From Auanema rhodensis (lineage: Eukaryota > Nematoda > Chromadorea > Rhabditida > Rhabditidae), in the NCBI GenBank assembly GCA_964057225.1, contig CAXKVF010000072.1, positions 248,001 to 312,000 of the forward strand: a stretch of DNA of 64,000 bases, read 5' to 3'. The notes beneath the pieces are model-generated. The model worked only from the letters and a program-made list of their open reading frames with translations, made no database searches and was not told where the DNA came from. Shown piece by piece: positions 1 through 12,100 of this stretch. How positions within the stretch are numbered: position 1 is the first letter of the stretch; every line of letters starts with the position of its first letter. The position numbers and the translations under genes are program-made.

Positions 1-18
1 ACCATGAACCAATATCAA

Positions 19-34
19 TAAAAATTTGTTTTTA
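19..34. other. A/T inverted repeat in the monomer (6-bp arms)
   Basis: Monomer positions 19-24 (taaaaa) and 29-34 (ttttta) are perfect inverted copies around a 4-base spacer. The A5T3 run is the kind of A-tract associated with intrinsic DNA curvature. The element is present in essentially every copy. Exceptions noticed are t25a in the 6689, 7393 and 8449 monomers, a34c in the 15665 and 24289 monomers, a C insertion in the 50328 monomer and an a-to-c change in the 44344 monomer. An AATAAA hexamer (17-22) overlaps it and is probably a by-product of the A/T content. Confidence 0.7.
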
Positions 35-85
35 GACTAATATGGACATGGGGAATCTAATTTTGAAAACCGCATCTCTTTATCT

Positions 86-95
86 TTCACGTGAA
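86..95. promoter_or_regulatory. 10-bp palindrome with CACGTG (E-box/G-box 1)
   Basis: The ten bases ttcacgtgaa form a perfect palindrome centred on CACGTG (88-93), the classic binding hexamer of bHLH-family proteins and of plant bZIP G-box factors. It is repeated once per monomer across the array. I found it broken in five copies: g93t in the 7041 monomer, t92c in the 47160 and 47336 monomers, and the 9-bp deletion in the 43825 and 59833 monomers. Actual protein binding cannot be judged from sequence. Confidence 0.6.
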
Positions 96-117
96 GCGAG
101 TTACATACCAAGTGCAC

Positions 118-125
118 ATCACGTG
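118..125 (+). promoter_or_regulatory. Second CACGTG, matching the yeast CDEI consensus
   Basis: Positions 118-125 read atcacgtg, which fits RTCACRTG, the CDEI element bound by Cbf1 at budding-yeast point centromeres. It recurs every 176 bp, and I noticed no copy in which the CACGTG hexamer itself is altered. Three copies (12849, 13553 and 14257 monomers) carry t119g, which keeps the hexamer but loses the CDEI match. An 8-base degenerate match is weak evidence by itself, and the link to kinetochore function is speculative. Confidence 0.45.
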
Positions 126-157
126 TACATTTAATTAGCATAAATTAAAGTTCACGT
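121..157. other. 37-bp imperfect dyad, candidate cruciform or hairpin
   Basis: The left arm is 121-128 (acgtgtac), an unpaired a at 129, then 130-136 (tttaatt). The loop is 137-142. The right arm is 143-149 (aattaaa) followed by 150-157 (gttcacgt). Fourteen of fifteen arm positions pair, with one t-t mismatch and one bulged a. The dyad embeds the second and third CACGT motifs. It recurs in each monomer. Noticed variants are g138t in the loop (16369, 17073, 22353, 24993, 25697 monomers) and a147t or a144g in the right arm (12145, 43825, 48392, 59833; 22001). Confidence 0.65.
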
Positions 158-168
158 AAATTTCAAAG

Positions 169-183
169 TCATGGTTACCATGA
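169..183. other. 15-bp palindrome across each monomer junction
   Basis: The last eight bases of one monomer and the first seven of the next form tcatggt-t-accatga, two perfect 7-bp arms around one base. In C-type monomers a7c removes the outermost pair. Array variants c170t, t172a, g173a, c2t, c3t and a4t all fall inside this palindrome, so it is a variation hotspot rather than a strictly kept site. Confidence 0.7.
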
Positions 184-2288
184 ACCAATATCAATAAAAA
201 TTTGTTTTTAGACTAATATGGACATGGGGAATCTAATTTTGAAAACCGCATCTCTTTATCTTTCACGTGAAGCGAGTTACATACCAAGTGCACATCACGT
301 GTACATTTAATTAGCATAAATTAAAGTTCACGTAAATTTCAAAGTCATGGTTACCATGAAGCAATATCAATAAAAATTTGTTTTTAGACTAATATGGACA
401 TGGGGAATCTAATTTTGAAAACCGCATCTCTTTATCTTTCACGTGAAGCGAGTTACATACCAAGTGCACATCACGTGTACATTTAATTAGCATAAATTAA
501 AGTTCACGTAAAATTCAAAGTCATGGTTACCATGCACCAATATCAATAAAAATTTGTTTTTAGACTAATATGGACATGGGGAATCTAATTTTGAAAACCG
601 CATCTCTTTATCTTTCACGTGAAGCGAGTTACATACCAAGTGCACATCACGTGTACATTTAATTAGCATAAATTAAAGTTCACGTAAAATTCAAAGTCAT
701 GGTTACCATGCACCAATATCAATAAAAATTTGTTTTTAGACTAATATGGACATGGGGAATCTAATTTTGAAAACCGCATCTCTTTATCTTTCACGTGAAG
801 CGAGTTACATACCAAGTGCACATCACGTGTACATTTAATTAGCATAAATTAAAGTTCACGTAAATTTCAAAGTCATGGTTACCATGAACCAATATCAATA
901 AAAATTTGTTTTTAGACTAATATGGACATGGGGAATCTAATTTTGAAAACCGCATCTCTTTATCTTTCACGTGAAGCGAGTTACATACCAAGTGCACATC
1001 ACGTGTACATTTAATTAGCATAAATTAAAGTTCACGTAAAATTCAAAGTCATGGTTACCATGAAGCAATATCAATAAAAATTTGTTTTTAGACTAATATG
1101 GACATGGGGAATCTAATTTTGAAAACCGCATCTCTTTATCTTTCACGTGAAGCGAGTTACATACCAAGTGCACATCACGTGTACATTTAATTAGCATAAA
1201 TTAAAGTTCACGTAAATTTCAAAGTCATGGTTACCATGCACCAATATCAATAAAAATTTGTTTTTAGACTAATATGGACATGGGGAATCTAATTTTGAAA
1301 ACCGCATCTCTTTATCTTTCACGTGAAGCGAGTTACATACCAAGTGCACATCACGTGTACATTTAATTAGCATAAATTAAAGTTCACGTAAATTTCAAAG
1401 TCATGGTTACCATGAACCAATATCAATAAAAATTTGTTTTTAGACTAATATGGACATGGGGAATCTAATTTTGAAAACCGCATCTCTTTATCTTTCACGT
1501 GAAGCGAGTTACATACCAAGTGCACATCACGTGTACATTTAATTAGCATAAATTAAAGTTCACGTAAATTTCAAAGTCATGGTTACCATGAACCAATATC
1601 AATAAAAATTTGTTTTTAGACTAATATGGACATGGGGAATCTAATTTTGAAAACCGCATTTCTTTATCTTTCACGTGAAGCGAGTTACATACCAAGTGCA
1701 CATCACGTGTACATTTAATTAGCATAAATTAAAGTTCACGTAAATTTCAAAGTCATGGTTACCATGCACCAATATCAATAAAAATTTGTTTTTAGACTAA
1801 TATGGACATGGGGAATCTAATTTTGAAAACCGCATCTCTTTATCTTTCACGTGAAGCGAGTTACATACCAAGTGCACATCACGTGTACATTTAATTAGCA
1901 TAAATTAAAGTTCACGTAAATTTCAAAGTCATGGTTACCATGAACCAATATCAATAAAAATTTGTTTTTAGACTAATATGGACATGGGGAATCTAATTTT
2001 GAAAACCGCATCTCTTTATCTTTCACGTGAAGCGAGTTACATACCAAGTGCACATCACGTGTACATTTAATTAGCATAAATTAAAGTTCACGTAAATTTC
2101 AAAGTCATGGTTACCATGCACCAATATCAATAAAAATTTGTTTTTAGACTAATATGGACATGGGGAATCTAATTTTGAAAACCGCATCTCTTTATCTTTC
2201 ACGTGAAGCGAGTTACATACCAAGTGCACATCACGTGTACATTTAATTAGCATAAATTAAAGTTCACGTAAATTTCAAAGTCATGGTT

Positions 2289-2992
2289 ACCTTGCACCAA
2301 TATCAATAAAAATTTGTTTTTAGACTAATATGGACATGGGGAATCTAATTTTGAAAACCGCATCTCTTTATCTTTCACGTGAAGCGAGTTACATACCAAG
2401 TGCACATCACGTGTACATTTAATTAGCATAAATTAAAGTTCACGTAAATTTCAAAGTCATGGTTACCATGAACCAATATCAATAAAAATTTGTTTTTAGA
2501 CTAATATGGACATGGGGAATCTAATTTTGAAAACCGCATCTCTTCATCTTTCACGTGAAGCGAGTTACATACCAAGTGCACATCACGTGTACATTTAATT
2601 AGCATAAATTAAAGTTCACGTAAATTTCAAAGTCATGGTTACCATGCACCAATATCAATAAAAATTTGTTTTTAGACTAATATGGACATGGGGAATCAAA
2701 TTTTGAAAACCGCATCTCTTTATCTTTCACGTGAAGCGAGTTACATACCAAGTGCACATCACGTGTACATTTAATTAGCATAAATTAAAGTTCACGTAAA
2801 ATTCAAAGTCATGGTTACCATGAACCAATATCAATAAAAATTTGTTTTTAGACTAATATGGACATGGGGAATCTAATTTTGAAAACCGCATCTCTTTATC
2901 TTTCACGTGAAGCGAGTTACATACCAAGTGCACATCACGTGTACATTTAATTAGCATAAATTAAAGTTCACGTAAATTTCAAAGTCATGGTT
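2289..2992. repeat. Partial C4t-A81c-C161a block
   Basis: Four monomers carry, in order, C with a4t, A with 81c, C with 161a (plus private t58a), and plain A. The first three markers occur in the same order at 32209, 35553 and 49096. Here the block is cut short and runs straight into super-repeat copy 1, suggesting a deleted or diverged version of the longer 8-monomer block. Confidence 0.65.
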
Positions 2993-3168
2993 ACCATGAA
3001 CCAATATCAATAAAAATTTGTTTTTAGACTAATATGCACATGGGGAATCTAATTTTGAAAACCGCTTCTCTTTATCTTTCACGTGAAGCGAGTTACATAC
3101 CAAGTGCACATCACGTGTACATTTAATTAGCATAAATTAAAGTTCACGTAAATTTCAAAGTCATGGTT
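2993..3168 (+). repeat. Hybrid monomer: A45c left half, 74t right half
   Basis: This monomer joins the A-type start and g45c, otherwise found together in A45c monomers, to a74t, otherwise found only in G74t monomers. In the other super-repeat copies the order is A45c, A, G74t. A recombination between positions 45 and 74 that removed whole monomers would produce this join. Confidence 0.6.
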
Positions 3169-4048
3169 ACCATGAACCAATATCAATAAAAATTTGTTTT
3201 TAGACTAATATGGACATGGGGAATCTAATTTTGAAAACCGCATCTCTTTATCTTTCACGTGAAGCGAGTTACATACCAAATGCACATCACGTGTACATTT
3301 AATTAGCATAAATTAAAGTTCACGTAAATTTCAAAGTCATGGTTACCATGAAGCAATATCAATAAAAATTTGTTTTTAGACTAATATGGACATGGGGAAT
3401 CTAATTTTGAAAACCGCTTCTCTTTATCTTTCACGTGAAGCGAGTTACATACCAAGTGCACATCACGTGTACATTTAATTAGCATAAATTAAAGTTCACG
3501 TAAATTTCAAAGTCATGGTTACCATGAAGCAATATCAATAAAAATTTGTTTTTAGACTAATATGGACATGAAGAATCTAATTTTGAAAACCGCATCTCTT
3601 TATCTTTCACGTGAAGCGAGTTACATACCAAGTGCACATCACGTGTACATTTAATTAGCATAAATTAAAGTTCACGTAAATTTCAAAGTCATGGTTACCA
3701 TGAACCAATATCAATAAAAATTTGTTTTTAGACTAATATGGACATGGGGAATCTAATTTTGAAAACCGCATCTCTTTATCTTTCACGTGAAGCGAGTTAC
3801 ATACCAAGTGCACATCACGTGTACATTTAATTAGCATAAATTAAAGTTCACGTAAATTTCAAAGTCATGGTTACCATGCACCAATATCAATAAAAATTTG
3901 TTTTTAGACTAATATGGACATGGGGAATCTAATTTTGAAAACCGCATCTCTTTATCTTTCACGTGAAGCGAGTTACATACCAAGTGCACATCACGTGTAC
4001 ATTTAATTAGCATAAATTAAAGTTCACGTAAATTTCAAAGTCATGGTT

Positions 4049-6512
4049 ACCATGAACCAATATCAATAAAAATTTGTTTTTAGACTAATATGGACATGAG
4101 GAATCTAATTTTGAAAACCGCATCTCTTTATCTTTCACGTGAAGCGAGTTACATACCAAGTGCACATCACGTGTACATTTAATTAGCATAAATTAAAGTT
4201 CACGTAAATTTCAAAGTCATGGTTACCATGAACCAATATCAATAAAAATTTGTTTTTAGACTAATATGGACATGGGGAATCTAATTTTGAAAACCGCATC
4301 TCTTTATCTTTCACGTGAAGCGAGTTACATACCAAGTGCACATCACGTGTACATTTAATTAGCATAAATTAAAGTTCACGTAAATTTCAAAGTCATGGTT
4401 ACCATGAAGCAATATCAATAAAAATTTGTTTTTAGACTAATATGGACATGGGGAATCTAATTTTGAAAACCGCTTCTCTTTATCTTTCACGTGAAGCGAG
4501 TTACATACCAAGTGCACATCACGTGTACATTTAATTAGCATAAATTAAAGTTCACGTAAATTTCAAAGTCATGGTTACCATGAAGCAATATCAATAAAAA
4601 TTTGTTTTTAGACTAATATGGACATGAAGAATCTAATTTTGAAAACCGCATCTCTTTATCTTTCACGTGAAGCGAGTTACATACCAAGTGCACATCACGT
4701 GTACATTTAATTAGCATAAATTAAAGTTCACGTAAATTTCAAAGTCATGGTTACCATGAACCAATATCAATAAAAATTTGTTTTTAGACTAATATGGACA
4801 TGGGGAATCTAATTTTGAAAACCGCATCTCTTTATCTTTCACGTGAAGCGAGTTACATACCAAGTGCACATCACGTGTACATTTAATTAGCATAAATTAA
4901 AGTTCACGTAAATTTCAAAGTCATGGTTACCATGAACCAATATCAATAAAAATTTGTTTTTAGACTAATATGGACATGGGTAATCTAATTTTGAAAACCG
5001 CATCTCTTTATCTTTCACGTGAAGCGAGTTACATACCAAGTGCACATCACGTGTACATTTAATTAGCATAAATTAAAGTTCACGTAAATTTCAAAGTCAT
5101 GGTTACCATGAACCAATATCAATAAAAATTTGTTTTTAGACTAATATGGACATGAGGAATCTAATTTTGAAAACCGCATCTCTTTATCTTTCACGTGAAG
5201 CGAGTTACATACCAAGTGCACATCACGTGTACATTTAATTAGCATAAATTAAAGTTCACGTAAATTTCAAAGTCATGGTTACCATGAACCAATATCAATA
5301 AAAATTTGTTTTTAGACTAATATGGACATGGGGAATCTAATTTTGAAAACCGCATCTCTTTATCTTTCACGTGAAGCGAGTTACATACCAAGTGCACATC
5401 ACGTGTACATTTAATTAGCATAAATTAAAGTTCACGTAAATTTCAAAGTCATGGTTACCATGAAGCAATATCAATAAAAATTTGTTTTTAGACTAATATG
5501 GACATGGGGAATCTAATTTTGAAAACCGCTTCTCTTTATCTTTCACGTGAAGCGAGTTACATACCAAGTGCACATCACGTGTACATTTAATTAGCATAAA
5601 TTAAAGTTCACGTAAATTTCAAAGTCATGGTTACCATGAAGCAATATCAATAAAAATTTGTTTTTAGACTAATATGGACATGAAGAATCTAATTTTGAAA
5701 ACCGCATCTCTTTATCTTTCACGTGAAGCGAGTTACATACCAAGTGCACATCACGTGTACATTTAATTAGCATAAATTAAAGTTCACGTAAATTTCAAAG
5801 TCATGGTTACCATGAACCAATATCAATAAAAATTTGTTTTTAGACTAATATGGACATGGGGAATCTAATTTTGAAAACCGCATCTCTTTATCTTTCACGT
5901 GAAGCGAGTTACATACCAAGTGCACATCACGTGTACATTTAATTAGCATAAATTAAAGTTCACGTAAATTTCAAAGTCATGGTTACCATGAACCAATATC
6001 AATAAAAATTTGTTTTTAGACTAATATGGACATGGGTAATCTAATTTTGAAAACCGCATCTCTTTATCTTTCACGTGAAGCGAGTTACATACCAAGTGCA
6101 CATCACGTGTACATTTAATTAGCATAAATTAAAGTTCACGTAAATTTCAAAGTCATGGTTACCATGCACCAATATCAATAAAAATTTGTTTTTAGACTAA
6201 TATGGACATGGGGAATCTAATTTTGAAAACCGCATCTCTTTATCTTTCACGTGAAGCGAGTTACATACCAAGTGCACATCACGTGTACATTTAATTAGCA
6301 TAAATTAAAGTTCACGTAAATTTCAAAGTTATGGTTATCATGCACCAATATCAATAAAAATTTGTTTTTAGACTAATATGGACATGGGGAATCTAATTTT
6401 GAAAACCGCATCTCTTTATCTTTCACGTGAAGCGAGTTACATACCAAGTGCACATCACGTGTACATTTAATTAGCATAAATTAAAGTTCACGTAAATTTC
6501 AAAGTCATGGTT
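4049..6512. repeat. 6-mer then 8-mer HOR units in tandem
   Basis: The 1,056-bp unit 4049-5104 (Aagg, A, G74t, Gaag, A, Aggt) is repeated immediately at 5105-6160 with the same six markers in the same order. The second copy continues with C170t and C, making the 1,408-bp 8-mer 5105-6512, which also occurs at 40481-41888, 55433-56840 and 56841-58248. The shorter first unit looks like the 8-mer lacking its last two monomers. Confidence 0.8.
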
Positions 6513-9152
6513 ACCATGAACCAATATCAATAAAAATTTGTTTTTAGACTAATATGGACATGGGGAATCTAATTTTGAAAACCGCATCTCTTTATCTTTC
6601 ACGTGAAGCGAGTTACATACCAAGTGCACATCACGTGTACATTTAATTAGCATAAATTAAAGTTCACGTAAATTTCAAAGTCATGGTTACCATGAACCAA
6701 TATCAATAAAAAATTGTTTTTAGACTAATATGCACATGGGGAATCTAATTTTGAAAACCGCATCTCTTTATCTTTCACGTGAAGCGAGTTACATACCAAG
6801 TGCACATCACGTGTACATTTAATTAGCATAAATTAAAGTTCACGTAAATTTCAAAGTCATGGTTACCATGAAGCAATATCAATAAAAATTTGTTTTTAGA
6901 CTAATATGGACATGGGGAATCTAATTTTGAAAACCGCTTCTCTTTATCTTTCACGTGAAGCGAGTTACATACCAAGTGCACATCACGTGTACATTTAATT
7001 AGCATAAATTAAAGTTCACGTAAATTTCAAAGTCATGGTTACCATGAAGCAATATCAATAAAAATTTGTTTTTAGACTAATATGGACATGAAGAATCTAA
7101 TTTTGAGAACCGCATCTCTTTATCTTTCACGTTAAGCGAGTTACATACCAAGTGCACATCACGTGTACATTTAATTAGCATAAATTAAAGTTCACGTAAA
7201 TTTCAAAGTCAAGGTTACCATGAACCAATATCAATAAAAATTTGTTTTTAGACTAATATGGACATGGGGAATCTAATTTTGAAAACCGCATCTCTTTATC
7301 TTTCACGTGAAGCGAGTTACATACCAACTGCACATCACGTGTACATTTAATTAGCATAAATTAAAGTTCACGTAAATTTCAAAGTCATGGTTACCATGAA
7401 CCAATATCAATAAAAAATTGTTTTTAGACTAATATGCACATGGGGAATCTAATTTTGAAAACCGCATCTCTTTATCTTTCACGTGAAGCGAGTTACATAC
7501 CAAGTGCACATCACGTGTACATTTAATTAGCATAAATTAAAGTTCACGTAAATTTCAAAGTCAAGGTTACCATGAACCAATATCAATAAAAATTTGTTTT
7601 TAGACTAATATGGACATGGGGAATCTAATTTTGAAAACCGCATCTCTTTATCTTTCACGTGAAGCGAGTTACATACCAACTGCACATCACGTGTACATTT
7701 AATTAGCATAAATTAAAGTTCACGTAAATTTCAAAGTCATGGTTACCATGAACCAATATCAATAAAAATTTGTTTTTAGACTAATATGGACATGGGGAAT
7801 CTAATTTTGAAAACCGCATCTCTTTATCTTTCACGTGAAGCGAGTTACATACCAAGTGCACATCACGTGTACATTTAATTAGCATAAATTAAAGTTCACG
7901 TAAATTTCAAAGTCATGGTTACCATGAAGCAATATCAATAAAAATTTGTTTTTAGACTAATATGGACATGGGGAATCTAATTTTGAAAACCGCTTCTCTT
8001 TATCTTTCACGTGAAGCGAGTTACATACCAAGTGCACATCACGTGTACATTTAATTAGCATAAATTAAAGTTCACGTAAATTTCAAAGTCATGGTTACCA
8101 TGAAGCAATATCAATAAAAATTTGTTTTTAGACTAATATGGACATGAAGAATCTAATTTTGAAAACCGCATCTCTTTATCTTTCACGTGAAGCGAGTTAC
8201 ATACCAAGTGCACATCACGTGTACATTTAATTAGCATAAATTAAAGTTCACGTAAATTTCAAAGTCAAGGTTACCATGAACCAATATCAATAAAAATTTG
8301 TTTTTAGACTAATATGGACATGGGGAATCTAATTTTGAAAACCGCATCTCTTTATCTTTCACGTGAAGCGAGTTACATACCAACTGCACATCACGTGTAC
8401 ATTTAATTAGCATAAATTAAAGTTCACGTAAATTTCAAAGTCATGGTTACCATGAACCAATATCAATAAAAAATTGTTTTTAGACTAATATGCACATGGG
8501 GAATCTAATTTTGAAAACCGCATCTCTTTATCTTTCACGTGAAGCGAGTTACATACCAAGTGCACATCACGTGTACATTTAATTAGCATAAATTAAAGTT
8601 CACGTAAATTTCAAAGTCATGGTTACCATGAACCAATATCAATAAAAATTTGTTTTTAGACTAATATGGACATGGGGAATCTAATTTTGAAAACCGCATC
8701 TCTTTATCTTTCACGTGAAGCGAGTTACATACCAAGTGCACATCACGTGTACATTTAATTAGCATAAATTAAAGTTCACGTAAATTTCAAAGTCATGGTT
8801 ACCATGAAGCAATATCAATAAAAATTTGTTTTTAGACTAATATGGACATGGGGAATCTAATTTTGAAAACCGCTTCTCTTTATCTTTCACGTGAAGCGAG
8901 TTACATACCAAGTGCACATCACGTGTACATTTAATTAGCATAAATTAAAGTTCACGTAAATTTCAAAGTCATGGTTACCATGAAGCAATATCAATAAAAA
9001 TTTGTTTTTAGACTAATATGGACATGAAGAATCTAATTTTGAAAACCGCATCTCTTTATCTTTCACGTGAAGCGAGTTACATACCAAGTGCACATCACGT
9101 GTACATTTAATTAGCATAAATTAAAGTTCACGTAAATTTCAAAGTCAAGGTT
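6513..9152. repeat. Local amplification with 25a, 45c, 112c and 172a markers
   Basis: Fifteen monomers alternate between A(25a,45c), G74t, Gaag(172a), A(112c) and plain A. A(25a,45c) recurs at 6689, 7393 and 8449, so units are 4, 6 and 5 monomers long. G74t-Gaag pairs start at 6865, 7921 and 8801. Combined 25a+45c and the 112c variant ('caactgc') were seen nowhere else in the window, so this is a young local expansion of the A45c-A-G74t-Gaag172a section of the super-repeat. The 7041 monomer carries two private changes ('ttttgagaac' and g93t). The 7393 monomer unusually also has 172a. Confidence 0.75.
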
Positions 9153-12100
9153 ACCATGAACCAATATCAATAAAAATTTGTTTTTAGACTAATATGGACA
9201 TGGGGAATCTAATTTTGAAAACCGCATCTCTTTATCTTTCACGTGAAGCGAGTTACATACCAAGTGCACATCACGTGTACATTTAATTAGCATAAATTAA
9301 AGTTCACGTAAATTTCAAAGTCATGGTTACCATGAACCAATATCAATAAAAATTTGTTTTTAGACTAATATGGACATGGGTAATCTAATTTTGAAAACCG
9401 CATCTCTTTATCTTTCACGTGAAGCGAGTTACATACCAAGTGCACATCACGTGTACATTTAATTAGCATAAATTAAAGTTCACGTAAATTTCAAAGTCAT
9501 GGTTACCATGCACCAATATCAATAAAAATTTGTTTTTAGACTAATATGGACATGGGGAATCTAATTTTGAAAACCGCATCTCTTTATCTTTCACGTGAAG
9601 CGAGTTACATACCAAGTGCACATCACGTGTACATTTAATTAGCATAAATTAAAGTTCACGTAAATTTCAAAGTCATGGTTACCATGAACCAATATCAATA
9701 AAAATTTGTTTTTAGACTAATATGGACATGGGGAATCTAATTTTGAAAACCGCATCTCTTTATCTTTCACGTGAAGCGAGTTACATACCAAGTGCACATC
9801 ACGTGTACATTTAATTAGCATAAATTAAAGTTCACGTAAATTTCAAAGTCATGGTTACCATGAACCAATATCAATAAAAATTTGTTTTTAGACTAATATG
9901 GACATGGGTAATCTAATTTTGAAAACCGCATCTCTTTATCTTTCACGTGAAGCGAGTTACATACCAAGTGCACATCACGTGTACATTTAATTAGCATAAA
10001 TTAAAGTTCACGTAAATTTCAAAGTCATGGTTACCATGCACCAATATCAATAAAAATTTGTTTTTAGACTAATATGGACATGGGGAATCTAATTTTGAAA
10101 ACCGCATCTCTTTATCTTTCACGTGAAGCGAGTTACATACCAAGTGCACATCACGTGTACATTTAATTAGCATAAATTAAAGTTCACGTAAATTTCAAAG
10201 TCATGGTTACCATGCACCAATATCAATAAAAATTTGTTTTTAGACTAATATGGACAGGGGGAATCTAATTTTGAAAACCGCATCTCTTTATCTTTCACGT
10301 GAAGCGAGTTACATACCAAGTGCACATCACGTGTACATTTAATTAGCATAAATTAAAGTTCACGTAAATTTCAAAGTCATGGTTACCATGAACCAATATC
10401 AATAAAAATTTGTTTTTAGACTAATATGGACTTGGGGAATCTAATTTTGAAAACCGCATCTCTTTATCTTTCACGTGAAGCGAGTTACATACCAAGTGCA
10501 CATCACGTGTACATTTAATTAGCATAAATTAAAGTTCACGTAAATTTCAAAGTCATGGTTACCATGAACCAATATCAATAAAAATTTGTTTTTAGACTAA
10601 TATGGACATGGGGAATCTAATTTTGAAAACCGCATCTCTTTATCTTTCACGTGAAGCGAGTTACATACCAAGTGCACATCACGTGTACATTTAATTAGCA
10701 TAAATTAAAGTTCACGTAAATTTCAAAGTCATGGTTACCATGAAGCAATATCAATAAAAATTTGTTTTTAGACTAATATGGACATGGGGAATCTAATTTT
10801 GAAAACCGCATCTCTTTATCTTTCACGTGAAGCGAGTTACATACCAAGTGCACATCACGTGTACATTTAATTAGCATAAATTAAAGTTCACGTAAATTTC
10901 AAAGTCATGGTTACCATGAACCAATATCAATAAAAATTTGTTTTTAGACTAATATGGACATGGGGAATCTAATTTTGAAAACCGCATCTCTTTATCTTTC
11001 ACGTGAAGCGAGTTACATACCAAGTGCACATCACGTGTACATTTAATTAGCATAAATTAAAGTTCACGTAAATTTCAAAGTCATGGTTACCATGAAGCAA
11101 TATCAATAAAAATTTGTTTTTAGACTAATATGGACATGGGGAATCTAATTTTGAAAACCGCATCTCTTTATCTTTCACGTGAAGCGAGTTACATACCAAG
11201 TGCACATCACGTGTACATTTAATTAGCATAAATTAAAGTTCACGTAAATTTCAAAGTCATGGTTACCATGAAGCAATATCAATAAAAATTTGTTTTTAGA
11301 CTAATATGGACATGGGGAATCTAATTTTGAAAACCGCATTTCTTTATCTTTCACGTGAAGCGAGTTACATACCAAGTGCACATCACGTGTACATTTAATT
11401 AGCATAAATTAAAGTTCACGTAAATTTCAAAGTCATGGTTACCATGAAGCAATATCAATAAAAATTTGTTTTTAGACTAATATGGACATGGGGAATCTAA
11501 TTTTGAAAACCGCATATCTTTATCTTTCACGTGAAGCGAGTTACATACCAAGTGCACATCACGTGTACATTTAATTAGCATAAATTAAAGTTCACGTAAA
11601 ATTTAAAGTCATGGTTACCATGAAGCAATATCAATAAAAATTTGTTTTTAGACTAATATGGACATGGGGAATCTAATTTTGAAAACCGCATCTCTTTATC
11701 TTTCACGTGAAGCGAGTTACATACCAAGTGCACATCACGTGTACATTTAATTAGCATAAATTAAAGTTCACGTAAATTTCAAAGTCATGGTTACCATGAA
11801 CCAATATCAATAAAAATTTGTTTTTAGACTAATATGGACATGGGGAATCTAATTTTGAAAACCGCATCTCTTTATCTTTCACGTGAAGCGAGTTACATAC
11901 CAAGTGCACATCACGTGTACATTTAATTAGCATAAATTAAAGTTCACGTAAATTTCAAAGTCATGGTTACTATGAAGCAATATCAATAAAAATTTGTTTT
12001 TAGACTAATATGGACATGGGGAATCTAATTTTGAAAACCGCATCTCTTTATCTTTCACGTGAAGCGAGTTACATACCAAGTGCACATCACGTGTACATTT

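Larger units (their letters stand above)
1..176 (+). repeat. Representative satellite monomer (type A)
   Basis: This first copy matches the majority base at every position I checked and is used as the reference unit. In order it holds an A/T-rich segment with a small dyad (19-34), a G-rich patch that is a variation hotspot (50-54), a short C-rich stretch (70-78), a CACGTG palindrome (86-95), GTGCAC (112-117), a second CACGTG (120-125), a 37-bp imperfect dyad (121-157), and half of a palindrome spanning the junction with the next copy (169-183). Stop codons are frequent in all frames on both strands, and 176 is not a multiple of three, so frames rotate between copies. The choice of base 1 is arbitrary for a tandem repeat. 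Confidence 0.95.
1..2992. repeat. Left mixed block of 17 monomers
   Basis: Monomer order by type is A A G C C A G C A A C A C C A C A. Markers are 161a in the 353, 529, 881 and 2641 monomers, 76t in the 1585 monomer, a4t in the 2289 monomer, 81c in the 2465 monomer and t58a (private) in the 2641 monomer. No clear internal higher-order period is visible. The last four monomers (2289-2992) match the start of the C4t-A81c-C161a block seen at 32209, 35553 and 49096. The G74t/Gaag markers that dominate the next block are absent. Confidence 0.8.

Noticed and set aside
4-21. ATG in an 'accATGa' context at monomer starts, resembling a Kozak start
   Set aside because: The frame closes after five codons at the TAA within the a-tract, and the upstream in-frame ATG adds only three codons.
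17-22. AATAAA polyadenylation hexamer in each monomer
   Set aside because: It is expected by chance in DNA this A-rich, and no coding region or downstream GT-rich element supports a transcript end.
42-134. A 30-codon open frame (ATG at 42, TAA at 132) present in nearly every monomer
   Set aside because: It is short, has no recognisable product, promoter or ribosome-entry context, and simply repeats because the monomer repeats. An in-frame TAG lies just upstream (33-35). Substitutions show no obvious codon-position bias by eye.
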